This document shows, in pieces, positions 33,901 through 43,314 of a stretch of 64,000 bases of DNA; the first letter of the stretch is position 1; every line of letters begins with the position of its first letter. The DNA is taken from NCBI RefSeq assembly GCF_009749395.1, contig NZ_WBIR01000019.1, positions 1-64,000 of the forward strand, in the 5' to 3' direction. This DNA is from Agromyces salentinus. Lineage in GTDB: Bacteria > Actinomycetota > Actinomycetes > Actinomycetales > Microbacteriaceae. Made by a program: the position numbers and the translations under genes. Below the pieces are notes generated by a model, which had not been told where the DNA came from, did no database searches, and saw nothing but the letters and a program-made list of their open reading frames with translations.

Positions 33901-35379
33901 TTAGGCGACGGTGGCAGTCCCTGCTTCGAGTTCAGCGTCGCCGTCGAGCCAGCTGAACTTGATGCGGCCGAGGTCGGGGATCGGCTGGCCGTTCTTGTCG
34001 TGTGGGCGGCGGCCGGGGCGGCCCTTGCCAACCGTGACGATGAGGCCAAGCTCCTCGATCACGCGGCGCTGCTCCAGCAGGGGCATCCGGTTCCATGCGC
34101 GCTCGACCGAGCGGGCGAGCACGAGGTCGGTCAGCGGGCTCTCGCGCCGCATCGCACCGAGGCGGGCGGCGAGGGCATCGATCCGCTCCGACAAGCCGGT
34201 GACCTGGGCTCGGGCTCGGCGGCGATCGAGAAGGCCGTCAGCGAGCAGGTCGGTGACATCGGCGCGGCGCTTGCGGAGGTCGGCAAGCTCCTTCTCGACC
34301 GGCTCGGTATCCGGGGTCTTCCGGAGGCTCCTGAGCACCTTCTTGTCCGAGAGGTGCGCCACGATGAACTCGTTCACGGCGGGCTCGATGTCCCGAGTGA
34401 GGATCGAGACGCACCAGCCGGTCGTGCAGGTGTAGGTGAGCCGCATGTGCGCAGCCCGGTCGGCACCCCGGCGATGGGTCTCGGGTCGAGCGAGCATCCG
34501 CGATCCGCAGACACCGCAGCGGAGCAGGCCGCTCAGGAGGTGCTTCGTCTTGGTGCTCCATGAGCCTGCTCGGGCTCGGCCTTCGCGCGTCTCGATGTAG
34601 TCGCTCCACGTTCGCGCATCGATCAGCGGCTCCCACTGCGGGGCCACGTTGATCGGCTGGCCCTTGTACGAGACGATGCCCGCGTAGTGCTCGTTGCGGA
34701 GCAGTTGCTGCACTCGGGCCATCGACCACGGCCCGCCGAAGGTCGGCACGCCGCGCTCGTTCCAGTCATTCGCGATGGCGTAGTAGGAGTCGCCCTCGAT
34801 GTACCTGCGGTAGCCTTCGCGGACGATCGCCGCCTCGGACTCCACAACGGTGACCTCGGTCTGGCCCTTCTCGCGGAGGTACCCGTACGGCCGGTTGCTG
34901 AAGTGCCAGTGCCCGCTCTCGGCGCGCTGGATGTTCGAAGCCTTCTGCCGGAGCGCCTTCTGCTCGCCCTCGTATTGGCTCCATGCCGCGACCGTGCGGG
35001 CGACGGCGCGGCCGGCCGGGGTCGAGAGGTCGAGGCTGCCAGCGGTGACCATGAAGACCGGCACCTCCTGTGCGATGACCTTCTCCAGATCGCTTGTGAG
35101 GCGCAGGAGGCGGTCTTGGTGCCACGCGACGATCGCCTCGGGGCGGTCGCGAAGCATCGCCTCGAATGCAGGCCGGGCCTTGCCGTTGGTCGCCGAGATG
35201 TCGTTGTCGATGTAGACCTTCGTCACGGTCAGGCCTTGGCGTGCAGCGAGTTCGCGGCAGTCCTTCCGCTGGCGCTCGACGCCGAGTTGCTGACCGGTGC
35301 GGTCCTGCGAGATGCGCAGGTAGATGACGCAGGTCTCGGGACCGATGGCGTCGAGGCTGGGGTGGGAGTAGCGAGTCAC
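33901..35379 (-). CDS. Large serine integrase (site-specific recombinase)
   Basis: Catalyses attP x attB integration through a 5'-phosphoserine link. The resolvase domain has the catalytic Ser24 in CVIYLRISQDRTGQQLGVER, followed by AWHQDRLLRLTSDLEKVI and SQYEGEQKALRQKAS; the recombinase domain has PYGYLREKG and WNERGVPTFGGPWSMARVQQ (about 230); the zinc ribbon has LLRCGVCGSRM (about 305) and TCTTGWC, then a long coiled coil (about 375-440). GTG 35379 lies only 34 bases from the attR core, as is usual. It reads leftward, away from attR. Confidence 0.95.
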   Translation of the reverse strand: MTRYSHPSLDAIGPETCVIYLRISQDRTGQQLGVERQRKDCRELAARQGLTVTKVYIDNDISATNGKARPAFEAMLRDRPEAIVAWHQDRLLRLTSDLEKVIAQEVPVFMVTAGSLDLSTPAGRAVARTVAAWSQYEGEQKALRQKASNIQRAESGHWHFSNRPYGYLREKGQTEVTVVESEAAIVREGYRRYIEGDSYYAIANDWNERGVPTFGGPWSMARVQQLLRNEHYAGIVSYKGQPINVAPQWEPLIDARTWSDYIETREGRARAGSWSTKTKHLLSGLLRCGVCGSRMLARPETHRRGADRAAHMRLTYTCTTGWCVSILTRDIEPAVNEFIVAHLSDKKVLRSLRKTPDTEPVEKELADLRKRRADVTDLLADGLLDRRRARAQVTGLSERIDALAARLGAMRRESPLTDLVLARSVERAWNRMPLLEQRRVIEELGLIVTVGKGRPGRRPHDKNGQPIPDLGRIKFSWLDGDAELEAGTATVA

Positions 35380-35387
35380 TTCCAGAT

Positions 35388-35440
35388 AATACCCCCAGAG
35401 CGATAGGACGGGGCTGGTCATCGTGATCTGGGGGCTCGCC
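35388..35440. other. attR of the integrative element
   Basis: Left phage arm at 35388-35412, crossover CT at 35414-35415, then host sequence that resumes the broken gene in frame (LVIVIWGLAGPALEG). Confidence 0.88.
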
Positions 35441-35497
35441 GGCCCGGCCCTCGAGGGCGTGTTCGAGCAGGCGATCGATCGGGTCACCGGATTCTGA
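35414..35497 (+). pseudogene. 3' part of the small Tad-operon membrane protein
   Basis: Reads LVIVIWGLAGPALEGVFEQA and on to IDRVTGF, then TGA 35495-35497. This is the second half of the helix and the short C-terminus of the gene cut at 27867. It has no start codon of its own. Confidence 0.85.
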
Positions 35498-35562
35498 CGG
35501 GCTCGTCGTTCGCGCGCCTCCACCGTGTCGGGAGGCGCCTCCAGGAGGAGCGAGGCTCGGCG

Positions 35563-35916
35563 GTGGCGGAGTTCACGCTCGTCGGCGTGCTGCTCGTCCT
35601 GCTCGCGCTCGCCGTCGTGCAGTTGGCGCTCTCGCTCCACGTCCGCAACACGCTGCTCGACGCCGCGGCGGAGGGTGCCAGGTTCGCCTCGCTCGCCGGT
35701 GCATCGTCCGCCGAGGGCGTGCAGCGCACCCGGGACCTCATCGATGCGGCGATCGCGTCTTCGTACGCCGAGGACGCGACCGCTGCCACGGTCTCGATCT
35801 CGGGCGTGCCGGCCATCGAGATCAGGGTTCGGGCGACGCTCCCGGTCATCGGCCTCCTCGGCCTCGCGAACGGACTGGAGGTCGCCGGGCATGCGCCGAT
35901 CGAAGCGGTGGAGTGA
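35563..35916 (+). CDS. TadE-like pilus assembly protein
   Basis: Pseudopilin-type membrane protein: hydrophobic helix (FTLVGVLLVLLALAVVQLAL) right at the start, then an alpha region (NTLLDAAAEGARFASLAGAS) typical of TadE. GTG 35563 is the only canonical start, but codons upstream stay open and read ERGSAVAEF, a prepilin-peptidase-like G-x4-E site that would be lost from this start. Translation may begin at CTG 35494 or ATT 35491, coupled to the upstream stop. Its end overlaps the next gene. Confidence 0.78.
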   Translation: MAEFTLVGVLLVLLALAVVQLALSLHVRNTLLDAAAEGARFASLAGASSAEGVQRTRDLIDAAIASSYAEDATAATVSISGVPAIEIRVRATLPVIGLLGLANGLEVAGHAPIEAVE

Positions 35917-36373
35917 GCGACACCCCGAGGGCGGTGCGAACCCGCTGGCCGAGGAATCCGGCTCGGCATCGCTGGAGTTCCTGACGGTCGGCCTCCTCCT
36001 GCTCGTCCCCATCGTCTACCTGGTGCTCAGCGTCGCCGCCATCCAGGCCGGAGCCTTCGCCGTCGAAGGCGCGGCTCGCCACGCCGCGCGCATCGTCGCC
36101 GACGGCGGCGGCTCAGGCGACGATGCGGCTGCAGTCGATCGCGCGGTCCGCATGATCCTCGACGACTACGGCGTCGACGATGCCGCGGCGAGGGTGGCCA
36201 TTCTCTGCGAGACGCCGGCCTGCGACCGGGCCGGCGAACGCGTCGAGGTCACGGTGAGTGCACGGATACCGCTTCCGCTCGTGCCCGATGTATTCGGCTC
36301 CCAGCCGGTGGCGAGCGTTCCGGTCGATGCGATGGTGACCCAGACGGTGTCGCGGTTCGCGGGCGCGAGATGA
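35891..36373 (+). CDS. TadE-like pseudopilin protein
   Basis: 160 residues with a charged leader ending EESGSASLEFLTVG, where Glu at +5 after Gly fits the prepilin-peptidase site, then a helix (LLLLVPIVYLVLSVAAIQAG) and a soluble domain with two cysteines (ILCETPACDRAG). ATG 35891 overlaps the preceding gene by 26 bases; its stop overlaps the next start. Confidence 0.82.
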   Translation: MRRSKRWSERHPEGGANPLAEESGSASLEFLTVGLLLLVPIVYLVLSVAAIQAGAFAVEGAARHAARIVADGGGSGDDAAAVDRAVRMILDDYGVDDAAARVAILCETPACDRAGERVEVTVSARIPLPLVPDVFGSQPVASVPVDAMVTQTVSRFAGAR

Positions 36374-36822
36374 CCACGGCACGTCGTCTCGATCGCCGCA
36401 TTCGCGATGACGGCGGCTCGACGCTGCTCATCACGATCTTCCTCTCCATGCTCGCGATCATGATCGTCTTCGTCGTGGTTGCCGCCTCCTCGCTCTACCT
36501 CGAGCGGAAGCGGCTCTTCACCCTTGCCGACGGCGCGGCGCTCTCGGGCGCCGAGGCCTGGAGCCTCGACCAGGTGAGCCTCGATGGCGATGCACTCGAT
36601 CTCGAGCTCGATTCGCAGGCGGTGCACCGAGCTGTCGCGTCGTACCTTTCCGACGCCGGTGCGCCTGCCGCAACGGTCGAGCTCGTGGAGGCCGCCTCGC
36701 GCGACGGTCGAAGTGCGACGGTCACGCTCCGAACCGAGTGGCATGCGCCGATCTCGACCGACCTCCTCCCGATCGCCGTACCGATCGAGGTCACGACGAC
36801 CGCCCGCTCGGTGTTCCATTGA
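36370..36822 (+). CDS. TadG/Flp-type membrane protein
   Basis: 150 residues with DDGGSTLLITIFLSMLAIMI (about 13) as membrane anchor, then ERKRLFTLADGAALSGAEAW, a pattern of putative Flp-pilus-assembly TadE/G-like proteins. It is the last gene of the interrupted operon. Confidence 0.82.
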   Translation: MTTARRLDRRIRDDGGSTLLITIFLSMLAIMIVFVVVAASSLYLERKRLFTLADGAALSGAEAWSLDQVSLDGDALDLELDSQAVHRAVASYLSDAGAPAATVELVEAASRDGRSATVTLRTEWHAPISTDLLPIAVPIEVTTTARSVFH

Positions 36823-36847
36823 GGAGGAGCGGCGCGACGGGCCGCGC

Positions 36848-38242
36848 TCAGTCGCCTCGGGCCTCTTCGGCCGGCAACGGCCGCTCGTCGGTGCCTCGCG
36901 CGCCCCGACCTCGAGAACGAGCCCCCGAGTGCGGCACGTACCTCGGCACGTAGCGCCACAGGATGGCGGCGCCGACGAAGCCGAGGACGCCCATGGCGGC
37001 GCTCGCCGCCATGATCGAGAACGCCGACGTGATCGCGGCGATCGCCAGGGGGGCGCCGGCCTGACCGGCATCCGCGATCGTGCGGAACGCGCCGAGGAAC
37101 GGGGCCGGGTTCGCCTTCGGCGCGAGGTCCGCGCCGAGCGTGAGGATCACGCCGCTCGAGAGCCCGTTCGCCACGCCGAACAGCACGGCGATCGCCGTGA
37201 ACCAGCCCGCGGCATCCGGGGCATCATGCGTGAAGGCGAGCACGAGGTGCCCGACGCCGAGCCCGAGCAGCCCCGGGATCGCGCTCCACAGCCGGCCGAA
37301 CCGGTCCATGACCTGCCCGCTCACGTAGAACAGGGCGAAGTCGATCGTCGCCGAGACGCCGATGACGATCGCGGCCGCCTCCGGCGCCATGCCGATCGAC
37401 ACGGCCCAGAGGGGCAGGATCACCATGCGACTCGCGCGAAGGGCGGCGAGCAGCCCGACGCCGGTGCCGATGCGGGCGAGCACCGCGCGATGCGTGACGA
37501 TCGCCCGGAACACGCCGTGCGACGCGGCATCCGCTTCGCTCCGGCCCGCCGAGTCCTGAGAGTCGGGTGACCCCGCGTCGGATCCGCCGCCCGCAGTGGC
37601 GGGCCGCGCGGACGTCGCCGAGTCCGCCGAGGCCGCCGCGCGGGCGTGCCGCACCGCCCCGAACACGCGTTCGGGGTCGGGCAGCACGAGCAGCACGAGC
37701 ACGACGACGGCGCACGCGATGACCAGCACCCAGAACACGGCCTCGCTCGAGCCGGTGGTGGCCAGCAGGAGGGCGGCGATGAACGGGCCGATGGCCCAGC
37801 CGCCGCGGAACACTCCCGCCAGGGTCGACAGCGCGCGGGCGCGCACCCGCTCGGGCACGTAGCTCGTCAGGAACGCGTGCCTGGCCAGCCCGAACACGGC
37901 GGTCGAGAGGCCGACGAGGAGCACCCCGATGCCGAGCGCCGGGAGCGTGGGCCAGGCGAGCGCGATGAGCACCCCGACCACGGTGAGTGCCGAGGCGCCG
38001 ATCATCGCGGCGCGTTCGCCGATGCGGGCCACGAGCCAGCCGGCGGGCAGGTCGCCGATGAGCTCGCCCACCATGATCATCGCGGCGATGAGGCCGGCGA
38101 GGGCGATCGAGGCGCCGCGCTCGGTGGCGACCACGGGGATGACGGGGATGATCGCGCCCTCGCCGATCGAGAAGAGGAGCGTCGGCAGGTAGGCCGGGAG
38201 GATGATCGAGCGCCAGGTGAACGAGGGCGTGGTGAGGGTCAT
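36848..38242 (-). CDS. MFS transporter
   Basis: Twelve-helix proton-linked transporter. Motif A lies in loop 2-3 as GDLPAGWLVARIGERAAMIG (about 62) and again in the second half as QVMDRFGRLWSAIP. A Ser/Ala/Asp-rich central loop of some 50 residues joins the halves. TAGCGT ends eight bases before ATG 38242, so leaderless. Substrate unknown; drug-like efflux is a common role. Confidence 0.88.
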   Translation of the reverse strand: MTLTTPSFTWRSIILPAYLPTLLFSIGEGAIIPVIPVVATERGASIALAGLIAAMIMVGELIGDLPAGWLVARIGERAAMIGASALTVVGVLIALAWPTLPALGIGVLLVGLSTAVFGLARHAFLTSYVPERVRARALSTLAGVFRGGWAIGPFIAALLLATTGSSEAVFWVLVIACAVVVLVLLVLPDPERVFGAVRHARAAASADSATSARPATAGGGSDAGSPDSQDSAGRSEADAASHGVFRAIVTHRAVLARIGTGVGLLAALRASRMVILPLWAVSIGMAPEAAAIVIGVSATIDFALFYVSGQVMDRFGRLWSAIPGLLGLGVGHLVLAFTHDAPDAAGWFTAIAVLFGVANGLSSGVILTLGADLAPKANPAPFLGAFRTIADAGQAGAPLAIAAITSAFSIMAASAAMGVLGFVGAAILWRYVPRYVPHSGARSRGRGARGTDERPLPAEEARGD

Positions 38243-38314
38243 CGCCTTCGACGCTACACCTGCCCCGAACCGCGGGCGGCGGGCCGACGCCCGCCCGACT
38301 AGGCTGGGGGAGCC

Positions 38315-39424
38315 ATGTTGGATCTTGACCTCACGCAGGAGATCGCCGCGCTGCGCTCCACCTTCCGCGACATCAGCGCCGTCGTCGACGTCGAAGCCCT
38401 CGAGGCCGACATCGCCCGACTCTCCGAGGAGGCGGGCAAGCCCGACCTCTGGGATGACACCGCGAACGCGCAGAAGGTGACGAGCGCGCTCAGCCACCGC
38501 CAGTCCGAGCTCGCACGCGTCAGGAGCATCGACTCGCGCCTCGACGACCTCGAGGTGCTCATCGAACTCGCGAACGAGATGGGCGACGAGGATTCGGCCG
38601 CCGAGGCGCGCACCGAGCTCATCGCGCTGCAGAAGACCATCGGCGACCTCGAGGTGCAGACCCTGCTCGACGGCGAGTGGGACGACCGCCCGGCCGTCAT
38701 CACCATCCGTGCCGGCGCGGGCGGCGTCGACGCGGCCGACTTCGCCGAGATGCTCATGCGCATGTACCTGCGGTGGGCCGAGCAGCACAAGTACACCGCG
38801 ACCGTCATGGACACGAGCTACGCCGAGGAGGCCGGCATCAAGTCGGCGACCTTCGAGATCGATGCGCCCTACGCGTTCGGCACGCTGAGCGTCGAGGCCG
38901 GCACGCACCGGCTCGTGCGCATGAGCCCCTTCGGTGCCGCGGGCAAGCGCCAGACGAGCTTCGCCGCTGTCGAGGTCATCCCGCTCATGGAAGAGGCGCA
39001 GGCGGTCGAGATCCCCGAGAACGACATTCGCGTCGACGTGTTCCGCTCGTCGGGCCCCGGCGGCCAATCCGTCAACACGACCGACTCCGCCGTTCGCCTG
39101 ACGCACCTCCCGACGGGCCTCGTCGTGTCGATGCAGAACGAGAAGTCGCAGATCCAGAACCGTGCCGCCGCCATGCGCGTGCTGCAGTCGCGCCTGCTGC
39201 TGCTCCAGAAGGAGCAGGAGGCGGCGCAGAAGAAGGAACTGGCCGGCAACATCACCGCGAGCTGGGGCGACCAGATGCGCTCCTACGTGCTCGCGCCGTA
39301 CCAGATGGTGAAGGACCTCCGCACCGACTACGAGGAGGGCAACCCCTCCAAGGTGTTCGACGGTGATCTCGACGGCTTCATCGCCGCCGGCATCAAGTGG
39401 CGCAAGCGCAAGATCGAGGACTAG
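38315..39424 (+). CDS. prfB: Peptide chain release factor 2
   Basis: Stops translation at UGA and UAA. It has the anticodon-like SPF tripeptide ([14 protein letters not shown], about 207) and the catalytic GGQ ([16 protein letters not shown], about 248). Full length 369 residues with no internal stop, so the +1 programmed frameshift of E. coli prfB is absent, as in other actinobacteria. ATG 38315 follows GGGGG and a TAGGCT at 38300-38305. Confidence 0.97.
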   Translation: MLDLDLTQEIAALRSTFRDISAVVDVEALEADIARLSEEAGKPDLWDDTANAQKVTSALSHRQSELARVRSIDSRLDDLEVLIELANEMGDEDSAAEARTELIALQKTIGDLEVQTLLDGEWDDRPAVITIRAGAGGVDAADFAEMLMRMYLRWAEQHKYTATVMDTSYAEEAGIKSATFEIDAPYAFGTLSVEAGTHRLVRMSPFGAAGKRQTSFAAVEVIPLMEEAQAVEIPENDIRVDVFRSSGPGGQSVNTTDSAVRLTHLPTGLVVSMQNEKSQIQNRAAAMRVLQSRLLLLQKEQEAAQKKELAGNITASWGDQMRSYVLAPYQMVKDLRTDYEEGNPSKVFDGDLDGFIAAGIKWRKRKIED

Positions 39425-39430
39425 CCGGGC

Positions 39431-39475
39431 GGCGGCGGGCCCGCCGAACGACCCTGAATGCCCGCCGCCCTTTCT
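39431..39475 (+). terminator. Intrinsic terminator after prfB
   Basis: 10-bp G+C stem (39431-39440 with 39460-39469) and TTTCTTC immediately after. It separates prfB from ftsE, which has its own TAGGCT box. Confidence 0.7.
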
Positions 39476-39651
39476 TCCCGGGCGCCGGCGCACGCGTGCC
39501 TTCCGATCTCGTCGATCGTTTCCGCGCCGTCTCCGACGGGCACTGACGCGAACGGCGGCGGGCCGATTCGCCGTCCCGATCCGTGGGCGGCGATGCCGAT
39601 TTCCGGTGTCGCTGCCCACTTTTGGGGATCGGCTGCCTAGGCTCGAACGCG

Positions 39652-40878
39652 ATGATCCGCTTCGACTCCGTCACCAAGACCTATTCAGGGCAGGCGAAGC
39701 CCGCACTGAACGACATCGGCGTGGAGATCCTCCGCGGCGAGTTCGTGTTCCTCGTCGGCGCCTCCGGCTCCGGCAAGTCCAGCTTCCTCCGACTGATCCT
39801 GAAGGAGGAGAAGCCCTCGAAGGGCACGATCCACGTGCTCGGGCAGAACCTCGGACAGATCTCCAGCCGCAAGGTGCCGTACTTCCGGCGCGACCTCGGG
39901 GTCGTGTTCCAGGACTTCCGGTTGCTGAACGACAAGTCGGTGTACGAGAACGTCGCGTTCACGCTCCGGGTGATCGGCAAGTCCCGCGGATACATCCACT
40001 CGGCGGTGCCCGAGACGCTGAAGCTCGTCGGGCTCGACGGCAAGGGCAAGCGCATGCCGCACGAGCTGTCGGGCGGTGAGCAGCAGCGCGTCGCGATCGC
40101 GCGCGCCATCGTCAACAAGCCGCAGATCCTCCTCGCCGACGAGCCGACGGGCAACCTCGACCCCGTCACGAGCGCGGGCATCATGACCCTGCTCGAGCGC
40201 ATCAACGCGGGTGGCACGACCGTCGTCATGGCGACGCATGAGGCCGGCATCGTCGACGAGATGCGCAAGCGCGTCATCGAGCTCTCCGCGGGCGACATCG
40301 TGCGCGACGAGCGGGCGGCCGGTTACGGCACGGTCACCGGCACCCTGCCGGAGGACGAGGATGCCGTGGCAGCCGCCGAGGCCGAGGCCGCGGCCGGAGC
40401 CGAGCCGACCGAGGGCGGGGGACACGTCCAGTCCGACGCGACGGGCGCGACGGCAGCGGCCACCGCCACGGCGGCGGCCGCCTCCGCCGGGAAACCCAAG
40501 CGCGAGCCCAAGGCCAAGCAGAAGGCGCGCCGCGGCGAGGGCGAGGCCATCACGGCCGCGGCACCCAAGGTCACGCCCGAGATGATGCAGCACAGCCAGC
40601 CCCTCTACGTCGAGCCCGAGGCATCCGACGAGGTGACGGATGCCGCCGCCGAGATCACGGCCGCGGCCACGGCGTCGATCGAGGTCCAAAGCGGCACCGA
40701 CGGCGATGATGCCGGGGGTGACGCCGACGACGACGCGACGGCGACCGCCGCCGAGACGCCGAAGGGGGCGGCCGCAGACGCCAAGGCGCACCTCACGCTC
40801 GCGGAGCGACTGGGGCTGCGCGCCCCCGGCGGTCCGCGCGAGGGCGACGACGACCAGGAAGTGGGCCCGACGCGATGA
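39652..40878 (+). CDS. ftsE: Cell division ATP-binding protein FtsE with long C-terminal extension
   Basis: ATPase of the FtsEX complex, which activates peptidoglycan hydrolases at the septum. Walker [10 protein letters not shown] (about 37), Q-loop VVFQDFRLL (about 86), signature [15 protein letters not shown] (about 142) and Walker [13 protein letters not shown] (about 162) are all standard. The usual length is about 225 residues, but here another 180 residues follow, Ala/Asp/Glu-rich with a Lys-Arg patch ([16 protein letters not shown]), ending in [26 protein letters not shown] ends eight bases before the ATG. Confidence 0.95.
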   Translation: MIRFDSVTKTYSGQAKPALNDIGVEILRGEFVFLVGASGSGKSSFLRLILKEEKPSKGTIHVLGQNLGQISSRKVPYFRRDLGVVFQDFRLLNDKSVYENVAFTLRVIGKSRGYIHSAVPETLKLVGLDGKGKRMPHELSGGEQQRVAIARAIVNKPQILLADEPTGNLDPVTSAGIMTLLERINAGGTTVVMATHEAGIVDEMRKRVIELSAGDIVRDERAAGYGTVTGTLPEDEDAVAAAEAEAAAGAEPTEGGGHVQSDATGATAAATATAAAASAGKPKREPKAKQKARRGEGEAITAAAPKVTPEMMQHSQPLYVEPEASDEVTDAAAEITAAATASIEVQSGTDGDDAGGDADDDATATAAETPKGAAADAKAHLTLAERLGLRAPGGPREGDDDQEVGPTR

Positions 40879-41786
40879 GGTTCGGACTCGTGCTCGCCGA
40901 GGCGGGCAACGGCCTGCGACGCAACATCACGATGGTCATCTCCGTCGTGCTCGTGACGTTCATCTCGCTGACGTTCGTCGGCACCGCCGCGCTCCTGCAG
41001 CTGCAGATCGCCCAGATGAAGAACTACTGGTACGACCGCGCCCAGGTCGCGGTCTACCTCTGCACCTCCGTCTCGACGGCGCCCGGCTGCCTCGACGGCG
41101 AGGCGACGCCCGAGCAGAAGGCCGCGATCGAGGCGCAACTGACCTCCGACACGCTCTCGCCGTTCATCGACGAGTTCTACTTCGAGGACCACCAGCAGGC
41201 CTACGAGAACTTCCAGACGCAGTTCGAGGGCACGCCGGCGGCCGACTACGTGACGCCCGAAGTGCTCAACGAGACGTTCTGGGTGAACCTCGTCGACCCG
41301 TCGCGCTCGGACGTGCTCGTCGAATCGCTGCAGGGCCTCGCGGGCGTCGAGCAGGTGCAGGACCAGCGCCGCTACCTCGACCAGATCTTCGACGTGTTGA
41401 ACGCCGCGAGCTACACGGCGATCGCGGTCGCCGCGATCATGCTCGTGGCTGCCGCGCTGCTGATCGCCACGACGATCCGGCTGTCGGCGTTCTCGCGCCG
41501 GCGCGAGCTGGGCATCATGCGTCTCGTCGGGGCATCCAACCGGTTCATCCAGACCCCGTTCGTGCTCGAGGGGGTGTTCGCCGGGCTCATCGGGTCGATC
41601 CTGGCGGGCGGGGCGGTGGTCGGCATCGTGCACTTCTTCGTGCAGGGCTACCTCTCCGAGCGGCTCTCCTTCACGTTCGTCGACGTCGGCGACGCCCTGC
41701 TGGTCGTGCCGTTGCTCATCGTGGTGGGCGTGCTGCTCGCCGCGGTCTCGGCCGGCATCGCGATCACGAGGTACCTGCGCGTCTGA
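40875..41786 (+). CDS. ftsX: Cell division protein FtsX
   Basis: Membrane partner of FtsE. One N-terminal helix, a large extracellular domain (about 50-165) that binds hydrolase partners, then three helices with the FtsX pattern [20 protein letters not shown] (about 208). It carries three extracellular cysteines-region residues at [17 protein letters not shown] overlaps the ftsE stop by four bases. Confidence 0.96.
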   Translation: MRFGLVLAEAGNGLRRNITMVISVVLVTFISLTFVGTAALLQLQIAQMKNYWYDRAQVAVYLCTSVSTAPGCLDGEATPEQKAAIEAQLTSDTLSPFIDEFYFEDHQQAYENFQTQFEGTPAADYVTPEVLNETFWVNLVDPSRSDVLVESLQGLAGVEQVQDQRRYLDQIFDVLNAASYTAIAVAAIMLVAAALLIATTIRLSAFSRRRELGIMRLVGASNRFIQTPFVLEGVFAGLIGSILAGGAVVGIVHFFVQGYLSERLSFTFVDVGDALLVVPLLIVVGVLLAAVSAGIAITRYLRV

Positions 41787-41923
41787 GCCGATCCGCGACG
41801 CTCGTTCGCCGTGACGTCGGGTCTGGAGCGGCTCGGCGTGCACTAGAGTGAAAGGCTGCTCCGGATGCCCCGGGGCGAGCGAGGCCGGAACGAGTCCGGT
41901 CGTCCGACGAGAAGGAGTGCGCC

Positions 41924-42400
41924 GTGCCGAGGGAACGCGGTCAGAAGGTGGTGGCGACCAACCGCAAGGCCCGCCACGACTACACGATCGAGGACACCTA
42001 CGAGGCCGGCATCGTGCTCACGGGCACCGAGGTGAAGTCCCTGCGCGAGGGGCGCGCGTCGCTCGTCGACGGGTACGCCTTCATCGACGGCGGCGAGATG
42101 TGGCTCGACGCGGTGCACATCCCCGAGTACACCGAGGGCACCTGGAACAACCACGCGCCGCGGCGCAAGCGCAAGCTCCTGCTGCACAAGCACGAGATCG
42201 TGAAGATCAGCCACCGCACCTCGCAGGGCGGGTACACGCTCGTCCCGCTGCAGATCTACTTCGCCGACGGTCGCGCGAAGGTCGAGATCGCGGTCGCGAA
42301 GGGCAAGCGCGAGTACGACAAGCGTCAGGCGCTCCGCGAGAAGCAGGACCGGCGCGAGGCCGACCGGGCGATCTCGAGCCGGCGCAACCTGGGCGACTAG
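41924..42400 (+). CDS. smpB: SsrA-binding protein
   Basis: Brings tmRNA to stalled ribosomes. Typical motifs: [40 protein letters not shown] (about 33), [20 protein letters not shown] (about 67), and the basic C-terminal helix with [11 protein letters not shown] 41924 is preceded by AGAAGGAG at good spacing. The tmRNA itself lies 5.5 kb downstream. Confidence 0.97.
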   Translation: MPRERGQKVVATNRKARHDYTIEDTYEAGIVLTGTEVKSLREGRASLVDGYAFIDGGEMWLDAVHIPEYTEGTWNNHAPRRKRKLLLHKHEIVKISHRTSQGGYTLVPLQIYFADGRAKVEIAVAKGKREYDKRQALREKQDRREADRAISSRRNLGD

Positions 42401-42507
42401 GGCTCGCATCGGCGCGAACGCCCTGGGGATTCGTGGCCGCCCGGGACCCGGAACTTCGAGGCGCGCTCCCAGCCGTCGCCTCGCGGGCCCGAGGTAGGCT
42501 CGACGCG

Positions 42508-43245
42508 ATGGAGACCTCGACGCGCATTCCGGTTCCCGGCACCTTCAACTTCCGCGATGTCGGCGGACTTCCGGCGAAGACCGGTACCGTGCGCGACGGC
42601 GTGCTGTATCGTTCCGACGGCCTCTACCGCATCGGTGCCGAAGGCCGCTCGATGCTGCAGGACCTCGGCGTCGGCATCGTCATCGACCTGCGCGACGAGC
42701 AGGAGGCCGAGCGCATGCCCGACGACCTCGACGGGCTGGAGCTCGAGGTGCTGCGGCTGCCGGTCTTCGAGGGCTCGGGTGCCTCGCAGGGCGCGGCCGG
42801 GATCTCGCTCGAAGCGCTCTACGACCGCATCGTCACGATGCACGCGGCGGTCGTCGTCAGCGCGCTCCGCGAGATCGCGAGCGCCGGCGACCGTGCCGTG
42901 CTCGTGCACTGCACGGCGGGCAAGGACCGCACCGGGGTCGTCGTCGCGTTGGCGCTGCTCGCCGTCGGCGTCGATCGCGACGCCGTGATCGAGGACTACG
43001 CCCGCACCGAGGCGAACCTCGCGGGCGAGTGGCTCGAGGAGATGATCGGGCTCATCGGCCGCTACGGCGTGGCCGACACCCCTGAGCTGCGCACCCTCAT
43101 GGGCGGCAGCCCGCGTGAGGCGATCGAGGGCGTCATCGAGACGGTCGAGCGTGCGCACGGGTCGACGAGGGAGTACCTGCTCGCGTCGGGGCTGAGCCTC
43201 GGCGAGCTCGCCGCCCTCGAGACGCTGCTCATCCGGGCGGACTGA
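42508..43245 (+). CDS. Tyrosine/serine protein phosphatase (DSP-like, Y_phosphatase3 family)
   Basis: Cys-based phosphatase. The P-loop is HCTAGKDRTGVVVALAL (about 133), with catalytic Cys and Arg, and the substrate-side N-terminus PGTFNFRDVGGLPAK is diagnostic of this family. Start at ATG 42508, seven bases after TAGGCT (42495-42500). Possible roles include dephosphorylating phospholipids or proteins, as for relatives such as mycobacterial PtpB. Confidence 0.92.
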   Translation: METSTRIPVPGTFNFRDVGGLPAKTGTVRDGVLYRSDGLYRIGAEGRSMLQDLGVGIVIDLRDEQEAERMPDDLDGLELEVLRLPVFEGSGASQGAAGISLEALYDRIVTMHAAVVVSALREIASAGDRAVLVHCTAGKDRTGVVVALALLAVGVDRDAVIEDYARTEANLAGEWLEEMIGLIGRYGVADTPELRTLMGGSPREAIEGVIETVERAHGSTREYLLASGLSLGELAALETLLIRAD

Positions 43246-43314
43246 CGCCGCACGGCGAACCGTCGTCGGCCACGAGTGGTGGTCGGTCCGCCGACGTCGA
43301 GCCGCAGCGCGACC

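Larger units (their letters stand above)
27865..35415. mobile_element. 7.55-kb integrative element with large serine integrase, inserted in the Tad pilus operon
   Basis: Bounded by attL and attR that share the CTG core. All genes inside are leftward. It carries, from right to left, integrase, excisionase-like protein, two small proteins, an initiator-like gene with iteron-like repeats, a run of overlapping small genes (one HNH/zinc-finger-like) and an AAA ATPase at the far end. There are no capsid, tail, portal or conjugation genes, so it is a small integrative mobilizable element or phage satellite rather than a complete prophage. Excision would restore the host 57-codon gene exactly. Confidence 0.9.

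Noticed and set aside
27953-35379. Complete prophage
   Set aside because: No capsid, portal, terminase, tail or lysis genes; too small.
38315-39424. Programmed frameshift in prfB
   Set aside because: The frame is open from the start with no in-frame stop near codon 25.
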